64,000 nt of DNA from DAINRZ01 sp964634885 (GTDB lineage: Bacteria; Bacteroidota; Ignavibacteria; Kapaibacteriales; UBA2268). Shown piece after piece: positions 36,293 through 47,000 of the stretch. Made by a program: the position numbers and the translations under genes. Numbering within the stretch: position 1 is the first letter of the stretch; every line of letters begins with the position of its first letter. The notes below the pieces were generated by a model. That model was given only the letters and a program-made list of their open reading frames with translations, was not told the DNA's origin and did no database searches. Location of the stretch: assembly GCA_964634885.1 (NCBI GenBank), contig CAZWLN010000007.1:1-64000 (forward strand), written 5' to 3'.

Positions 36293-38332
36293 CTATCTTT
36301 CGACGATGAATTTGCGCGTCAGGACACTGCTGCCGGCTTTCACAGTAAAGAAATAGAGTCCTGGGTCGAGTCCTTCGATGTTGACAATGCCATTGTTCCC
36401 GACATCGCCACTCATTACAACTACGCCCAGCGTGTTAACAACCACCATCGAGGCTTCATCGCAGCCGTCGGGCAGCCTGACGGTGAGGTGGCCCGAGGCA
36501 GGGACAGGAGCCAGCGAGAAGGACAATTCACCGGAAACTGCGTCGCCGCCGCCATCCCCGACAGAAACGGCATTTTTGATGTAAGATAAATCGGTGTGGT
36601 AAATGCCGTTTGAAGTAAGGGCATATGCTTTGTTACCGATGAAAACCATGGAACTTAACGGGCCTTCAATCCCGTTCCCTATATAGGCCCATTTCCGGCA
36701 ATCGCCACTGCCGGCAAATAGTCCGCTGTTAGTGTTGAGGAAAACATAATCATCCCTGAAGGCAGAACTGAAAATTCTAATGTTTGTGTCGGGCATGTCA
36801 ATCTTTTTCCAGGTAATGCCGTTGTCGGGGGTAAAGACAATCGAGTCTGTGTAAATAGTATATACACCTCTGCTGTTCACGGCAATCGAAGGAGTTTCCC
36901 CGCTTTTTCCGGTGCTGTCGATTTTGATCCAGTTCTCACCCCTGTCCGGGGAATACACCAGCTTTCCATAATAGGGACTGACAGCGGCATAGACATAGTT
37001 ATTAATCGCTGCAATCTGTCCTGCTTCGAACATTTTGCCGAATCCGGCAGATACTTTCCAATTCCGGCCAAAATCGTGGGAATAACAGAATTTATTTCCT
37101 GAAGAAACAATATAAATACACTGGCCTGAAACAGCCAGTGCCGTAGCTCCGAAGCCATTTGCAGCGGTAAGGTGTTCCCAGGTCAATCCGTAATCTTTTG
37201 AAATATATTTATCATCGGACAAAGCTCCCAAAGCCACGATGGCCGGGCCGTCACTATTCATGATATTAATTTTTTTAAGGGGTAATCTTTCCGGAAGAGG
37301 TGTATAGGCTGCACCGTCGTCTAGAACTTTCAGCAGGCCATTGGCGCCGGCGGCAAGAAATTCATTGCCGTTGTACACGATGGCGTTGATCGTGCCACGG
37401 GCCAGTCCCGTATTCATTATTTTCCAGGTTTTCCCGCCATCGCCGGTATATGATGTACCGTATTTATTGCCGACAATGATATTGTCGCCGGCAAAGCAAA
37501 AACAACCCGGGACATATATTGAATCGGGTATGGGAAGGTTATTCCAGTGTACTCCGCAATCGGTGGACAGATAGCAGCCCTTGTAGCCTACACATATAAC
37601 CTTCGAACCGGAGACACTGAATTTTTTTAAATCGGAATTAGGAGGGGCAATAACAGGCAGCCAATTAGCTCCATTATCTGAAGAGTAAAAAGCTCCCATG
37701 TTTGTATTTATTATTATATTCCCTTCAGAAACCACGATTTGTGACACTTCTAAATTGGTCAGGCCGGGGTTGAGCTGCTTCCAGGCAGGTTCCTCATCTT
37801 CGGGGCTGCAAACCCAGACACCCCCGGTTTTACCGCCTCCATAAAGCTTATTGCCGGAAACATAAAGGCATTCGATTTTATCATTGTCCAGTCCCGATTC
37901 GATCTTTACCCATGAAGCGCCTCTGTCGTATGTTGCCAGAACCCCTTTGTCGCTCCCGTTGGTAATGAAAATGGTATTATCCATTGCTGCTAATTTACCG
38001 GCGCCTTTTTTCTCCGTAATAGTGTTCCAATTCATACCCTCGTCAGTAGAATAATATATTTTATATCCTGACCATGCGTATAATGTATTGCCGGACTTTG
38101 CCATGCCCGACATATATTCGTTCCTCAGGCCGCAATTGACGGAAACCCAGGTCACTCCGTTGTCTGTCGAACGGAAAACACCTGCACGTTGTGACAGGGC
38201 ATATACTTTACCGTTGTTTTCCATTAAATCGCATATTTCGTGAAATTCCTGCATCGGCTGGGACCATTGGGCAGCGAGGGGTTGCACGGCAAAGGCCAGT
38301 GCCAGGACAAGCAATATATAGTATTTATTCAT
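36293..38332 (-). CDS. T9SS-sorted BNR/Ycf48-like beta-propeller protein
   Basis: 679 residues. After a signal peptide (YILLVLALAFAVQPLAA) about twelve BNR/sialidase-type blades follow. Each carries 'S.D.G..W' (e.g. 'STDNGVTWVSVNCGL', 'SPDRGENWIKIDS'), filling ~25-590. The end is a T9SS type A sorting domain ('FSLAPVPASGHLTVRLPDG', 'GLDPGLYFFTVKAG', 'LTRKFIVER'). It is thus exported through the SprA channel. BNR repeats here are structural and say nothing of sialidase activity. It lies 17 bp after a paralogue of the same architecture, suggesting a two-gene operon. Confidence 0.85.
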   Translation of the reverse strand: MNKYYILLVLALAFAVQPLAAQWSQPMQEFHEICDLMENNGKVYALSQRAGVFRSTDNGVTWVSVNCGLRNEYMSGMAKSGNTLYAWSGYKIYYSTDEGMNWNTITEKKGAGKLAAMDNTIFITNGSDKGVLATYDRGASWVKIESGLDNDKIECLYVSGNKLYGGGKTGGVWVCSPEDEEPAWKQLNPGLTNLEVSQIVVSEGNIIINTNMGAFYSSDNGANWLPVIAPPNSDLKKFSVSGSKVICVGYKGCYLSTDCGVHWNNLPIPDSIYVPGCFCFAGDNIIVGNKYGTSYTGDGGKTWKIMNTGLARGTINAIVYNGNEFLAAGANGLLKVLDDGAAYTPLPERLPLKKINIMNSDGPAIVALGALSDDKYISKDYGLTWEHLTAANGFGATALAVSGQCIYIVSSGNKFCYSHDFGRNWKVSAGFGKMFEAGQIAAINNYVYAAVSPYYGKLVYSPDRGENWIKIDSTGKSGETPSIAVNSRGVYTIYTDSIVFTPDNGITWKKIDMPDTNIRIFSSAFRDDYVFLNTNSGLFAGSGDCRKWAYIGNGIEGPLSSMVFIGNKAYALTSNGIYHTDLSYIKNAVSVGDGGGDAVSGELSFSLAPVPASGHLTVRLPDGCDEASMVVVNTLGVVVMSGDVGNNGIVNIEGLDPGLYFFTVKAGSSVLTRKFIVER

Positions 38333-38349
38333 AATTGCTCCGGAAGGGA

Positions 38350-40368
38350 TTACTTAGTTATGATAAACTTCCGGGTATATGACCTGCTGCCGGAACTGAC
38401 AGTGCAGAAATATAGTCCGGAACTGAGTTTCCTGAGATCGATATAATTATTTGTAATGAATTCATCTATGCAAATATTGCCTGATTCATCAGCAATACAT
38501 ACCCGTGCGCCGTCGAATCCCGGCGGCAGTTCGATTGACAGGTAATCGTCCGCAGGCTGTGGTATGAGGCGAAAAGGGGCCTCACCCCTGCCGGCTTCCT
38601 CAACGGACACAGGTAAGGCCTGTCGCTCAATCCTGTAAAAGCCGATATTCTTACAGAAAATGAAAACATATGGCCCGAATATCTCCAATTTGGCAGATTC
38701 ATATTCATTATAGAAATTCATGTATAATCCGGAATTTTTCAATTCATCTGTCGAATCGGAACCATGATGGATCTTGATACCGTAATAGCTGACAGAGATA
38801 ATATCCCCCCCGGAAAAAGCGCAGTCCCCATAGCCGTGGTGGCTGTTCACCGCTCCCCAGTGAGCGCCCTTGTCGGAAGAATATAACAATCCTGACCCGG
38901 AAGCCATATACACTATGGAACTACAGTGCCTGATGCTGTTGACAGAATAATTATAAACTCCGTTTGTCTTAATCCAGACGTTCCCGTTATTAGTGGAAAT
39001 ATACATTCCACGCCACCCTCCTAAGTAAAGTACACCGTCGTAAGCAGCGAGGCATGAAAACATTTCATTGGGCAAACCAAATGTCGAGGCGGTCCAGGAA
39101 ATTCCATTGTCCGTTGACTTGTAAACGGTGGAAGTAATCCCTGCCACGGCAAACAAGCAATCGGCGTTTCTCGTCAGGGCATAGAACTTGAGGTAACTTG
39201 AGAGCGTATCTATCCTACTCCACGAAGCGCCTCCATTGGTGGAGAGATGGAGCCCTCCTTCTGTCCCGGCATAGATATTCCCGCCTTCGACATAGAATGT
39301 ATTAACTTTTGTGTTTTGCAGCCCCCCATTAGCCGTTTTCCAGGTCTCTCCGTAGTCTGTCGATACGTAGATTCCCGACTGGGAACCGTAGAAAAGCTTG
39401 CCGCTGCATACTGCAGAACAGGTAAAATCTTTTGCTTTCAAACCGGAATTGACAGACCGGAAATTCTTGCCGTCGTCATTCGAGTAGTATAGATTCTTAT
39501 CTGTAAAACCGAGGACAGTCCCCCACCTGGTAAGCTGCAATGGCATAGGAGTGCCGTCGGGATAGCCTGACGACACAGCGTTCCAGGAAGCGCCGTCGTC
39601 AGAGGAGAGGAATATGCCCTGGGCAGCAGCAGCGTATATCTTCCTGCCGCTGACAGCAAAGTAATTAATAGTACCAATCTGAGAGCTCAGTGGAAACTGC
39701 GTCCAGTTCTTTCCCCCGTCAACAGTACCGTAAATTTTATTGTTAACCAGGATATAGGCTATTGAACCGGACAACTGCAGGCTGTACTTGTCGTATTTAC
39801 AAGGCTCTAACGAAGACCTGGCCCATTTCGATCCCATGTTTGACGAAACGAGGACGCTGTCGCCGGTCAGGACTATGACACTTTTATCAATGACAGCAAA
39901 TGATTCAATATCAGAACAAACAAGAACCAGGCTCCAGGTGGCTCCGTAGTCTTTCGACCGGAAAAGCCCCGAATAAGTCGATGCCCAGAATTCATTGCCC
40001 ATTGCTTTAATTATTTCAAATGTTTTGTTATTATCATCCGGTTTTTCCCAATTCCTCCCCCGATCGTTTGACTTCCAGAGGCCTTCCCCTGTCTGTGCGA
40101 TGACTTTGTCGCCAATCGAAGCGACAGAGTAAACATAACCCTTATTAATTCCGAAATTTGTCGACTGCCAGTTAAGCCCGTTGTCACTCGAAGTAAATAT
40201 CCCTCCGCAATCCGTACCGATAAACAGGGCGCTTTCTCCACAGTCGTAACATGAGAGCTTGTAAAAATTGTGCAGCGGCTGGACCCACTGGCCTGAACAT
40301 GGAATTATCGATGAGAGTAAGACAGCAATCATGAGCACAGGCATGAAGCTGATCCTGATATTTATCAT
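38350..40368 (-). CDS. T9SS-sorted BNR/Ycf48-like beta-propeller protein (paralogue)
   Basis: 672 residues with the same plan as its downstream neighbour: a signal peptide (MINIRISFMPVLMIAVLLSS), 'QWVQPLHNFYKLSC' matching 'QWSQPMQEFHEICD' in the paralogue, then many 'S.D.G..W' blades ('SSDNGLNWQSTNFGINKGYV', 'SKDYGATWSLVL'). The C-terminal sorting domain has 'LIPQPADDYLSIELP' and 'LSSGLYFCTV', ending in 'YTRKFIITK'. I chose the ATG at 40368, which has 'ggag' upstream; the open frame extends to 40458 without signal-peptide character. This is a tandem duplication. Confidence 0.85.
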   Translation of the reverse strand: MINIRISFMPVLMIAVLLSSIIPCSGQWVQPLHNFYKLSCYDCGESALFIGTDCGGIFTSSDNGLNWQSTNFGINKGYVYSVASIGDKVIAQTGEGLWKSNDRGRNWEKPDDNNKTFEIIKAMGNEFWASTYSGLFRSKDYGATWSLVLVCSDIESFAVIDKSVIVLTGDSVLVSSNMGSKWARSSLEPCKYDKYSLQLSGSIAYILVNNKIYGTVDGGKNWTQFPLSSQIGTINYFAVSGRKIYAAAAQGIFLSSDDGASWNAVSSGYPDGTPMPLQLTRWGTVLGFTDKNLYYSNDDGKNFRSVNSGLKAKDFTCSAVCSGKLFYGSQSGIYVSTDYGETWKTANGGLQNTKVNTFYVEGGNIYAGTEGGLHLSTNGGASWSRIDTLSSYLKFYALTRNADCLFAVAGITSTVYKSTDNGISWTASTFGLPNEMFSCLAAYDGVLYLGGWRGMYISTNNGNVWIKTNGVYNYSVNSIRHCSSIVYMASGSGLLYSSDKGAHWGAVNSHHGYGDCAFSGGDIISVSYYGIKIHHGSDSTDELKNSGLYMNFYNEYESAKLEIFGPYVFIFCKNIGFYRIERQALPVSVEEAGRGEAPFRLIPQPADDYLSIELPPGFDGARVCIADESGNICIDEFITNNYIDLRKLSSGLYFCTVSSGSRSYTRKFIITK

Positions 40369-40701
40369 TAGGCGTTCTCCGTACAAATAAAAAAAATAAT
40401 ACCTGCCATCATTCAAAAAACCAAATATAATATAATAAAAATAAAAAGTCAAAGGCATCTACTCTACAGGCGGGTTTTGCTATTAACATGTCGCCCCTAC
40501 GGGGCTTTCGTTCGGGGCTATTTGTATAATCACTAACTTTGCGGGCTTTGCGCCTTTGCGTGAGATATTTCTTACTTTCTTTACAAACAATTAGTCCAAC
40601 CACCCCCTGCCCCCTCCTTATCCAAGGCGGGGGAAAGCCGCACTACGCCTGCTTCTACTTGCTTTATGAACTTGATAAACTTGACAAACTTTATAAACTT
40701 A
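40369..40701. repeat. Gene-free spacer packed with dispersed repeats
   Basis: Holds 'aacatgtcgcccctacgggg' (about 40486-40507), 'tgcgggctttgcgcctttgc' (about 40540-40566), a C-rich element (about 40595-40640, relative of 32009-32055) and a run of 'aaacttgataaacttgacaa'-type units (about 40668-40700) that ends at the uvrA stop codon. Confidence 0.85.
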
Positions 40702-43488
40702 TCAAAGGCTGTCGCTGAAAAATTCCCTGAGTGCAGCTCCTGTGTAAGAATTGTCAACACGGGCAATATCTTCCGGAGTACCGGCAGCGACAACAGCTCC
40801 GCCTTCAACACCGGCTTCCGGCCCCAGGTCGATGATCCAGTCTGCCGAAGCAATTACGTTCATGTTGTGTTCGATGATGATCATCGAGTGCCCGGCATCC
40901 ACAAGACGGCTGAAACACTCGAGCAGGCGCGAGATGTCGTCTAAATGCAGGCCGGTTGTCGGCTCGTCGAAGATGAACAGGGTATGGTTCGCATTGGAAT
41001 CGAGGTGATTGGCAAGTTTTATCCTCTGGGACTCGCCACCGGAAAGCATCGTACTCGGTTGTCCCAGTTTGAGGTATCCCAGGCCTACATCCTGAAGCAC
41101 TTTCAGTTTGCGTGTTACTTTCTGGATCGGCTCAAAGAACTCAATCGCATCATCGACGGTCATTTCCAGTACATCGATGATTGACTTGCCGTTGAAAAGT
41201 ATGTTCCTGATTTCCTTTTTGTAACGCGTTCCCTTGCACGATTCACATTCTAAGTGGACATCGGAAAGGAACTGCATGTCAACACTGACGATGCCTTCTC
41301 CTTCGCAGACCTCACACCTTCCGCCCGCGACATTGAAAGAAAAGTATCCCGGTTTGTATCCCATCTGCTTTGCAGCCTGTGTTGTTGCAAAGACATCCCT
41401 GATGGCGTCGAAAGCCTTGGTGAAAGTCGCCGGTGTCGAACGTGACGACTTACCGATGGGTGCCTGGTCAACGAGTTGTATATCGTCGATGTTGGCAAAC
41501 CCCCTGATTTCGCTGTAAGAGCCGGCCTTGCCGTCGTAGCCCACCTTGATCTTCTTCAGGGCAGTGTACAGTACATCGTGCACCAGTGTACTCTTTCCCG
41601 ACCCCGACACCCCGGTAACCACCGTCATAGTATTGAGCGGGAAAGCTACCTCGTCAATCTTCAGGTTATGTTCACGCGGGTTGACCAGTACGATTTCATT
41701 GCCGGGCTGACGCTGCCTGCGGGCAGGGACACTGAATTTCCTGGCGCCGGACATATAAAGCCCCGTAAGGGACTTCCCGTCTTTCAACAACTCATCGAAG
41801 CTGCCGGAGAACATGACTTCTCCGCCACGATCGCCGGCCCTTGGGCCCATGTCGATGACATAGTCCGTTTTCCTGATGATATCCGGGTCGTGTTCCACAA
41901 CGACAATCGTGTTGCCGAGATTGCGCAATTTATTAAGGATATTGATCAGCTTCTGAGTATCTCTGTGATGCATACCGATGCTGGGTTCGTCGAGTACATA
42001 GAGAGTACCGACGAGTGAAGATCCGAGTGCAGTGGAGAGGTTAATCCTCTGGGCTTCACCTCCGGAGAGGGTATGTGTAAGCCTGTCGAGAGTCAGGTAT
42101 TCGAGTCCGATCTCCACCAGCAGGCGTGTACGCCAGATTATTTCCCTGACAACCTGGCCTGCAACTTTTTCTTCATACTTTGTCAATTGGAGGTTGACGA
42201 AATAGTCGAGGAGCTTTTCAAGCGGCATTCTAATTAATTCGGGGATATTCTTGCCGCCGACATAGACCTGGCGTGCGGACGTCCTCAGTCTTGAACCTCC
42301 ACAGGCCTTACAGGTGGTATAGCCACGGTAGCGGCTGATCATTACCCTGTTCTGTACTTTGTAATTCTCCTGCTCGAGCCATGAGAAGAACCCGTTAATG
42401 CCTATGTAGCCGTTGGCTCCGTCCCATATTACTTTCAACTGCTCTTCGGACAGCGTAGAGTATGGAGCATCGACATTGATCCTATACTTCGGGGCAATTT
42501 TCAGCAGGTCTCTCTGGAACGAAGAATAGACGACACCTTTGAAGGGGTGGATGGCGCCCCGTTTCAGGGATTTGGACTTATCGGGGACAACGAGGTCGTC
42601 GTCGATGCCGATGGTCCTTCCGAATCCCTGGCATGTAGGACAGGCTCCGTAAGGATTGTTGAACGAGAACAGCCTCGGTTCAGGCTCGACGTAAACGATT
42701 TCAGACTCCGGGTCTTCGAACAGGATGCTGAATTTTCGCAGTTGGCCGCGTGTCAGGTTTCTCACGGCAATTCTTCCCGAACCGGACCTGAAAGCCAGTT
42801 CGAGGGAGTCGATGAGGCGCGACCCGGTTTCTTCGTCGTGCCTGAGTACCATCCTGTCAACAAGGATATAGAGGTTTTTACCGGCAAGGGACGTCAGCGC
42901 CTCGAGTGAATCGAGGTCGATGATGTCGTCGCCCTCGTCGGTTACAGCCCTGAAAAAGCCCGATTCCTTAAGGTATTTATACAATTCTGCGTGATTCTTC
43001 GAGTTGAGGTCCAGTGGAAAGAGTATATAGAGCTTGTCGTCGTCTTTCCATTTCATCAGTTCTTCGAGCACAGAGTCAGGCGTATCTTTCTTTACCACTT
43101 TTCCTGTTACCTTACAGATGGTAATTCCAATTCTGCCGTAAAGAAGCCTAAGGTAGTCGTAGATTTCAGTGGTCGTACCGACAGTAGAACGGGGATTCTT
43201 CTGGGGCTGTTTCTGCTCTATGGCAATGGCCGGTGGCAGTCCGGAAACAGATTCGACATCCGGCTTGTTCATCCTCTCGAGGAACTGCCGGGCGTAGGAA
43301 GAAAGAGACTCGACGAAACGCCTCTGCCCTTCGGCGTAGATGGTGTCGAAGGCAAGGGATGACTTGCCGGAACCACTGACACCGGTAATTACGGTAAATT
43401 TGTTATGGGGAATGGTTATGGACACATTCTTGAGATTGTGGACCTTCGCATTCTTCACTTCGATATATTTCTGTTTCTTAGTTTCCAT
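40702..43488 (-). CDS. uvrA: Excinuclease ABC subunit A
   Basis: About 928 residues, normal for UvrA, the damage-recognition ATPase of nucleotide excision repair. Two ABC modules are seen. First: Walker A 'GVSGSGKSSLAFDTIYAEGQ', zinc cysteines 'CPTCQGFG' and 'CKACGGSRL', signature 'LSGGEAQRINLSTALGS'. Second: Walker A 'GVSGSGKSTLVHDVLY', zinc cysteines 'CEVCEGEG' and 'CESCKGTRY', signature 'LSGGESQRIKLA', Walker B 'LFIFDEPTTGLH'. The start is METKKQKYIEVKNAKVHNLK at 43488; an ATG at 43497 is also in frame. No uvrB is nearby. Confidence 0.97.
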   Translation of the reverse strand: METKKQKYIEVKNAKVHNLKNVSITIPHNKFTVITGVSGSGKSSLAFDTIYAEGQRRFVESLSSYARQFLERMNKPDVESVSGLPPAIAIEQKQPQKNPRSTVGTTTEIYDYLRLLYGRIGITICKVTGKVVKKDTPDSVLEELMKWKDDDKLYILFPLDLNSKNHAELYKYLKESGFFRAVTDEGDDIIDLDSLEALTSLAGKNLYILVDRMVLRHDEETGSRLIDSLELAFRSGSGRIAVRNLTRGQLRKFSILFEDPESEIVYVEPEPRLFSFNNPYGACPTCQGFGRTIGIDDDLVVPDKSKSLKRGAIHPFKGVVYSSFQRDLLKIAPKYRINVDAPYSTLSEEQLKVIWDGANGYIGINGFFSWLEQENYKVQNRVMISRYRGYTTCKACGGSRLRTSARQVYVGGKNIPELIRMPLEKLLDYFVNLQLTKYEEKVAGQVVREIIWRTRLLVEIGLEYLTLDRLTHTLSGGEAQRINLSTALGSSLVGTLYVLDEPSIGMHHRDTQKLINILNKLRNLGNTIVVVEHDPDIIRKTDYVIDMGPRAGDRGGEVMFSGSFDELLKDGKSLTGLYMSGARKFSVPARRQRQPGNEIVLVNPREHNLKIDEVAFPLNTMTVVTGVSGSGKSTLVHDVLYTALKKIKVGYDGKAGSYSEIRGFANIDDIQLVDQAPIGKSSRSTPATFTKAFDAIRDVFATTQAAKQMGYKPGYFSFNVAGGRCEVCEGEGIVSVDMQFLSDVHLECESCKGTRYKKEIRNILFNGKSIIDVLEMTVDDAIEFFEPIQKVTRKLKVLQDVGLGYLKLGQPSTMLSGGESQRIKLANHLDSNANHTLFIFDEPTTGLHLDDISRLLECFSRLVDAGHSMIIIEHNMNVIASADWIIDLGPEAGVEGGAVVAAGTPEDIARVDNSYTGAALREFFSDSL

Positions 43489-44072
43489 ATTTTTCAATTT
43501 CTAACAAAAATAAACAGGCAAATTAGCAAGAATAGATTTAATGGAAAAATTTATTAGAATTCTGAATTCTGAATTCTGAATTCTGAATTCTGAATGCTGA
43601 GCCGAGCGCAGCGAGACCGGCGTAGCCAATGCTGAATGCTGGAAAAGCAGAGCCAGAGCGACTTTCCCCTCTCTACAAGAAAATTATACTGGTAGAGACA
43701 GGTCTCAGACCTGTCTCAATATCATTAATACATTAGATGGTCTCCACCTCTGAGGTGGAGTCCATCTTGCTGATTGCCTGTTGCCAACCTTCGGAAGGTT
43801 CTAAAGACAGAGCCAAAGCGTCTTTCCCCTCTCTACAAGAAAATTATACTGGTAGAGACAGGTCTCAGACCTGTCTCAATATCATTAATACATTAGATGG
43901 TCTCCACCTCAAAGGTGGAGTCCATCTTACCCGAAACGAACCGGCAGATAATTATTAATTGGAGCATGAATATTATTAATAATTTTCATTTTATTACCGA
44001 AATATGAAAGAAATGTATTATTAGTAATCTCTTTATTATAAAAGAGTAAAACATGACAGGCTGCGGTGAATT
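43489..44072. repeat. Gene-free spacer with a 160-bp tandem duplication and microsatellite
   Basis: A 7-bp microsatellite 'gaattct' (five copies, about 43558-43593) leads into the 'gctgagccgagcgcagcgag' dispersed element. Then a unit starting 'agagccagagcgactttccc' is tandemly duplicated with a 160-bp period (about 43649-43768 and 43809-43930). Each unit holds the palindromes gagacaggt-ctcag-acctgtctc (43695-43717 in copy one) and ctccacctc-t-gaggtggag (43742-43760). Confidence 0.9.
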
Positions 44073-47000
44073 ATGAAAAGCGACCAGGAAAAAACTAAGG
44101 ACGAACTGCTGCTGGAATTGCAGAGCCTGAGGAAAGAATGTGAATCGTGGAAGATAAAAAACCTTGAAGACCAATCAGCACACTCTACGTCAGAACAGGA
44201 GCTGAGATCGACCATATCGCTTCTCAATGCCACTCTCGAATCGACAGCCGACGCTATTCTGGTAATGGACTTAGACAGGAATGTCGTCAGTTACAACCGC
44301 AATTTCCTTGAGTTGTGGGCCATCGTCGGTGAGAAGGTTGACAAATCGGTCCTGAAGCATATCGCCGGCCAAATATCACCCTACAATGATTTCAAAGATA
44401 AAGTTGTATTTTTGTTCGACAATCCCGGAGAGAAGTGCCTGGACGCAGTTACCCTGACAGACAGGCGTGTAGTCGAATACTTCACTCAGCCCCGGAGAAT
44501 CGGCAATGAGATTGTGGGAAGAGTGTGGTCATTCCGGGACATAACCGAAAGAAAACAAATTGACAATCTTGAAACCGAGTTGCTTAATCTTTCATCCTAT
44601 CTTGTCGCAATACCCTATTCAGACATAAACAAAGCAATAGAAATCGCTCTTGGCAAGATAGGTCAATACTTTTCAGCCGACAGGGCTTACATTTTCGAAT
44701 TCGACTCTGCGTACAGCACTGCCAGCAATACCCACGAGTGGTGTAAGGAAGGAATACGGCCCGATAGAGACAATCTTCAGAATATTCCGTGCGACCTTTT
44801 TCCAAAGTGGATGGAAAGCCTGTCTGCCAAAGAGCCTATTGTCATAGCCTCTGTTGACGACTTGCCTGACGAGTGGACAGCAGAAAAAGAGATACTGAAA
44901 GGTATCAAATCCGTAATAATTATTCCTTTAATAAACAACGGCGTCTTAGTCGGCTTCGTAGGACTTGACGATATTAACAACTGCAAGACATACCGGCCCG
45001 GTGAAATCAACTTATTAAGAATATGGGGCGATATGCTCGGAAGCCTCGTTAGCAACAACAAGATATCAAAAGAGTTGCAGAGAATCAACGACCAGATGAC
45101 TGCCACGCTGAAAGCTATACCCGACCTGTTGTTTAAACTCGACAGGAATGGTGTCTTCCTTGACTACCACGGGCCTGAAGAGTTTACCCTGATAGCTCCG
45201 CCCGAAGAATTCATCGGAAAAAACATCAATCGGTTCCTGCCTCAGGATATATGCGACAATCTGATACCGCTGTTTGAAAAGGCCATTGAAACAAACCTTA
45301 TGCAATCTTACGAATATTCTCTCGTTTTAGGCGGCCAGACTCGCTATTTTGAATCAAGAATCGTAGCAAAGGAAAATGAAAATATCATCTGTATTGTCAG
45401 GGACCATACGGAAAAGAAATTGTCCGAGGAAATGCTGAAACAGACAAAGAAAAACTATGAATCGTTCTTTAATACATTGAGCGAGTTACTATTCATCCTC
45501 GACGAACAGGGCAACATTCTCCAGGCTAACAAAACAGTCTATGACAGGCTCGGATACTCTTCCGAAGAACTTCTTGGACAAAGTGTGCTGATGGTTCATC
45601 CACCCGACAGGCGAGAGGAAGCTTTGGAAATTGTGACAAAGATGATTCTCGGGCAAACAAAATACTGCCCGGTACCTGTTATTACAAAATCGGGCAGTCT
45701 AATACCTGTGGAAACAAGAGTTATGCACGGACAGTGGGACGGGAAACCGGTTCTGTTCGGTGTTACAAAAGATATATCGGAAATCAAATTCTCCGAAGAG
45801 AAATTCTCCAAAGTTTTCTATGTCAATCCTTCAGCCTGCAGCCTCACCGACATGGCAACCGGAAAATTCATCGAAGTGAACAATATGTTCTACAAAATAT
45901 TCGGCTTCGACATAGATGAAGTCATAGGCAGAAGCATTACCGAACTTGGGATAATGACACAGGAATCTTTTACAAAAGTAATGTCAGAAGCAGACGACAA
46001 GGGTAATGTTACAAATGTGGAAGTTACGCTGAAAGCTAAGAACGGCAATGACAAAAATGTACTATTGTCGTCTGAGAACATTACTATCCAGGATAAAAAA
46101 TACCGTTACACCGTAGCTCATGACATCACTGAACTTAAACGCTTTGAAGAAGCCCTGGAGATTGAAAGGCGCAGATTGTCCGACATTCTGGAAGGTACAA
46201 ATGTCGGTACATGGGAATGGAACATCCAAACAGGTGAGACTGTTTTCAATGAACGCTGGGCTAATATTATGGGCTATACCCTGGAAGAGCTGGCGCCATT
46301 ATCGATTGAAACCTGGGTGAAAGCCTGTCACCCCGACGACCTGGTACAATCAGGCGAACTTTTAAATAAGCATTTCGAAGGAATTACAGACTACTACGAG
46401 TTTGAAGCAAGGATGAGGCACAAAAACGGCAATTGGGTATGGGTTCTCGACAGAGGAAAGGTACACACCCGCGACAGCGAGGGGAAGCCTTTGTTCATGT
46501 CTGGTACCCACCAGGATATTACAAAGCGCAAAACGTCAGAGGAAAATTTCTTACTGGTGTTTGAAGAGTTGAAGGCATCGAAAAGAATAATTGAAGAAAA
46601 CCTGTTACAAAAGAATTCACTGCTTCAGGACCTCGAAAAGACCAATACGGAAAAAGACAAATTCTTCTCCATAATCGCCCACGACCTGAGAAGCCCGTTC
46701 TCAGGCTTCCTCGGCTTAACACAGTATATGGCTGAAAAAATACAGGACCTGACCCTCGGGGAGATTCAGAGTTTAGGTATTACAATGAAAGAGCAGGCTA
46801 CGAATCTGTTCAAACTGCTCGAAAACCTTCTGGAATGGTCCAGGGTACAAAGAGGAATCATGGAATTCACACCCGTTGTCTGCTCCGTCAATCAGATTGT
46901 AGATTACAATATCGGGATCATATCGGGAATTGCGAAGCATAAGAATATTGAGTTGACGAGTGTCGTCGGTGACAGCCTGTTGATTAAAGCCGACATGGCT

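Noticed and set aside
36293..40368. Sialidase activity for the BNR-repeat proteins
   Set aside because: BNR/Asp-box repeats occur in many propellers. The sialidase catalytic arginine triad and 'RIP' motif are not seen.
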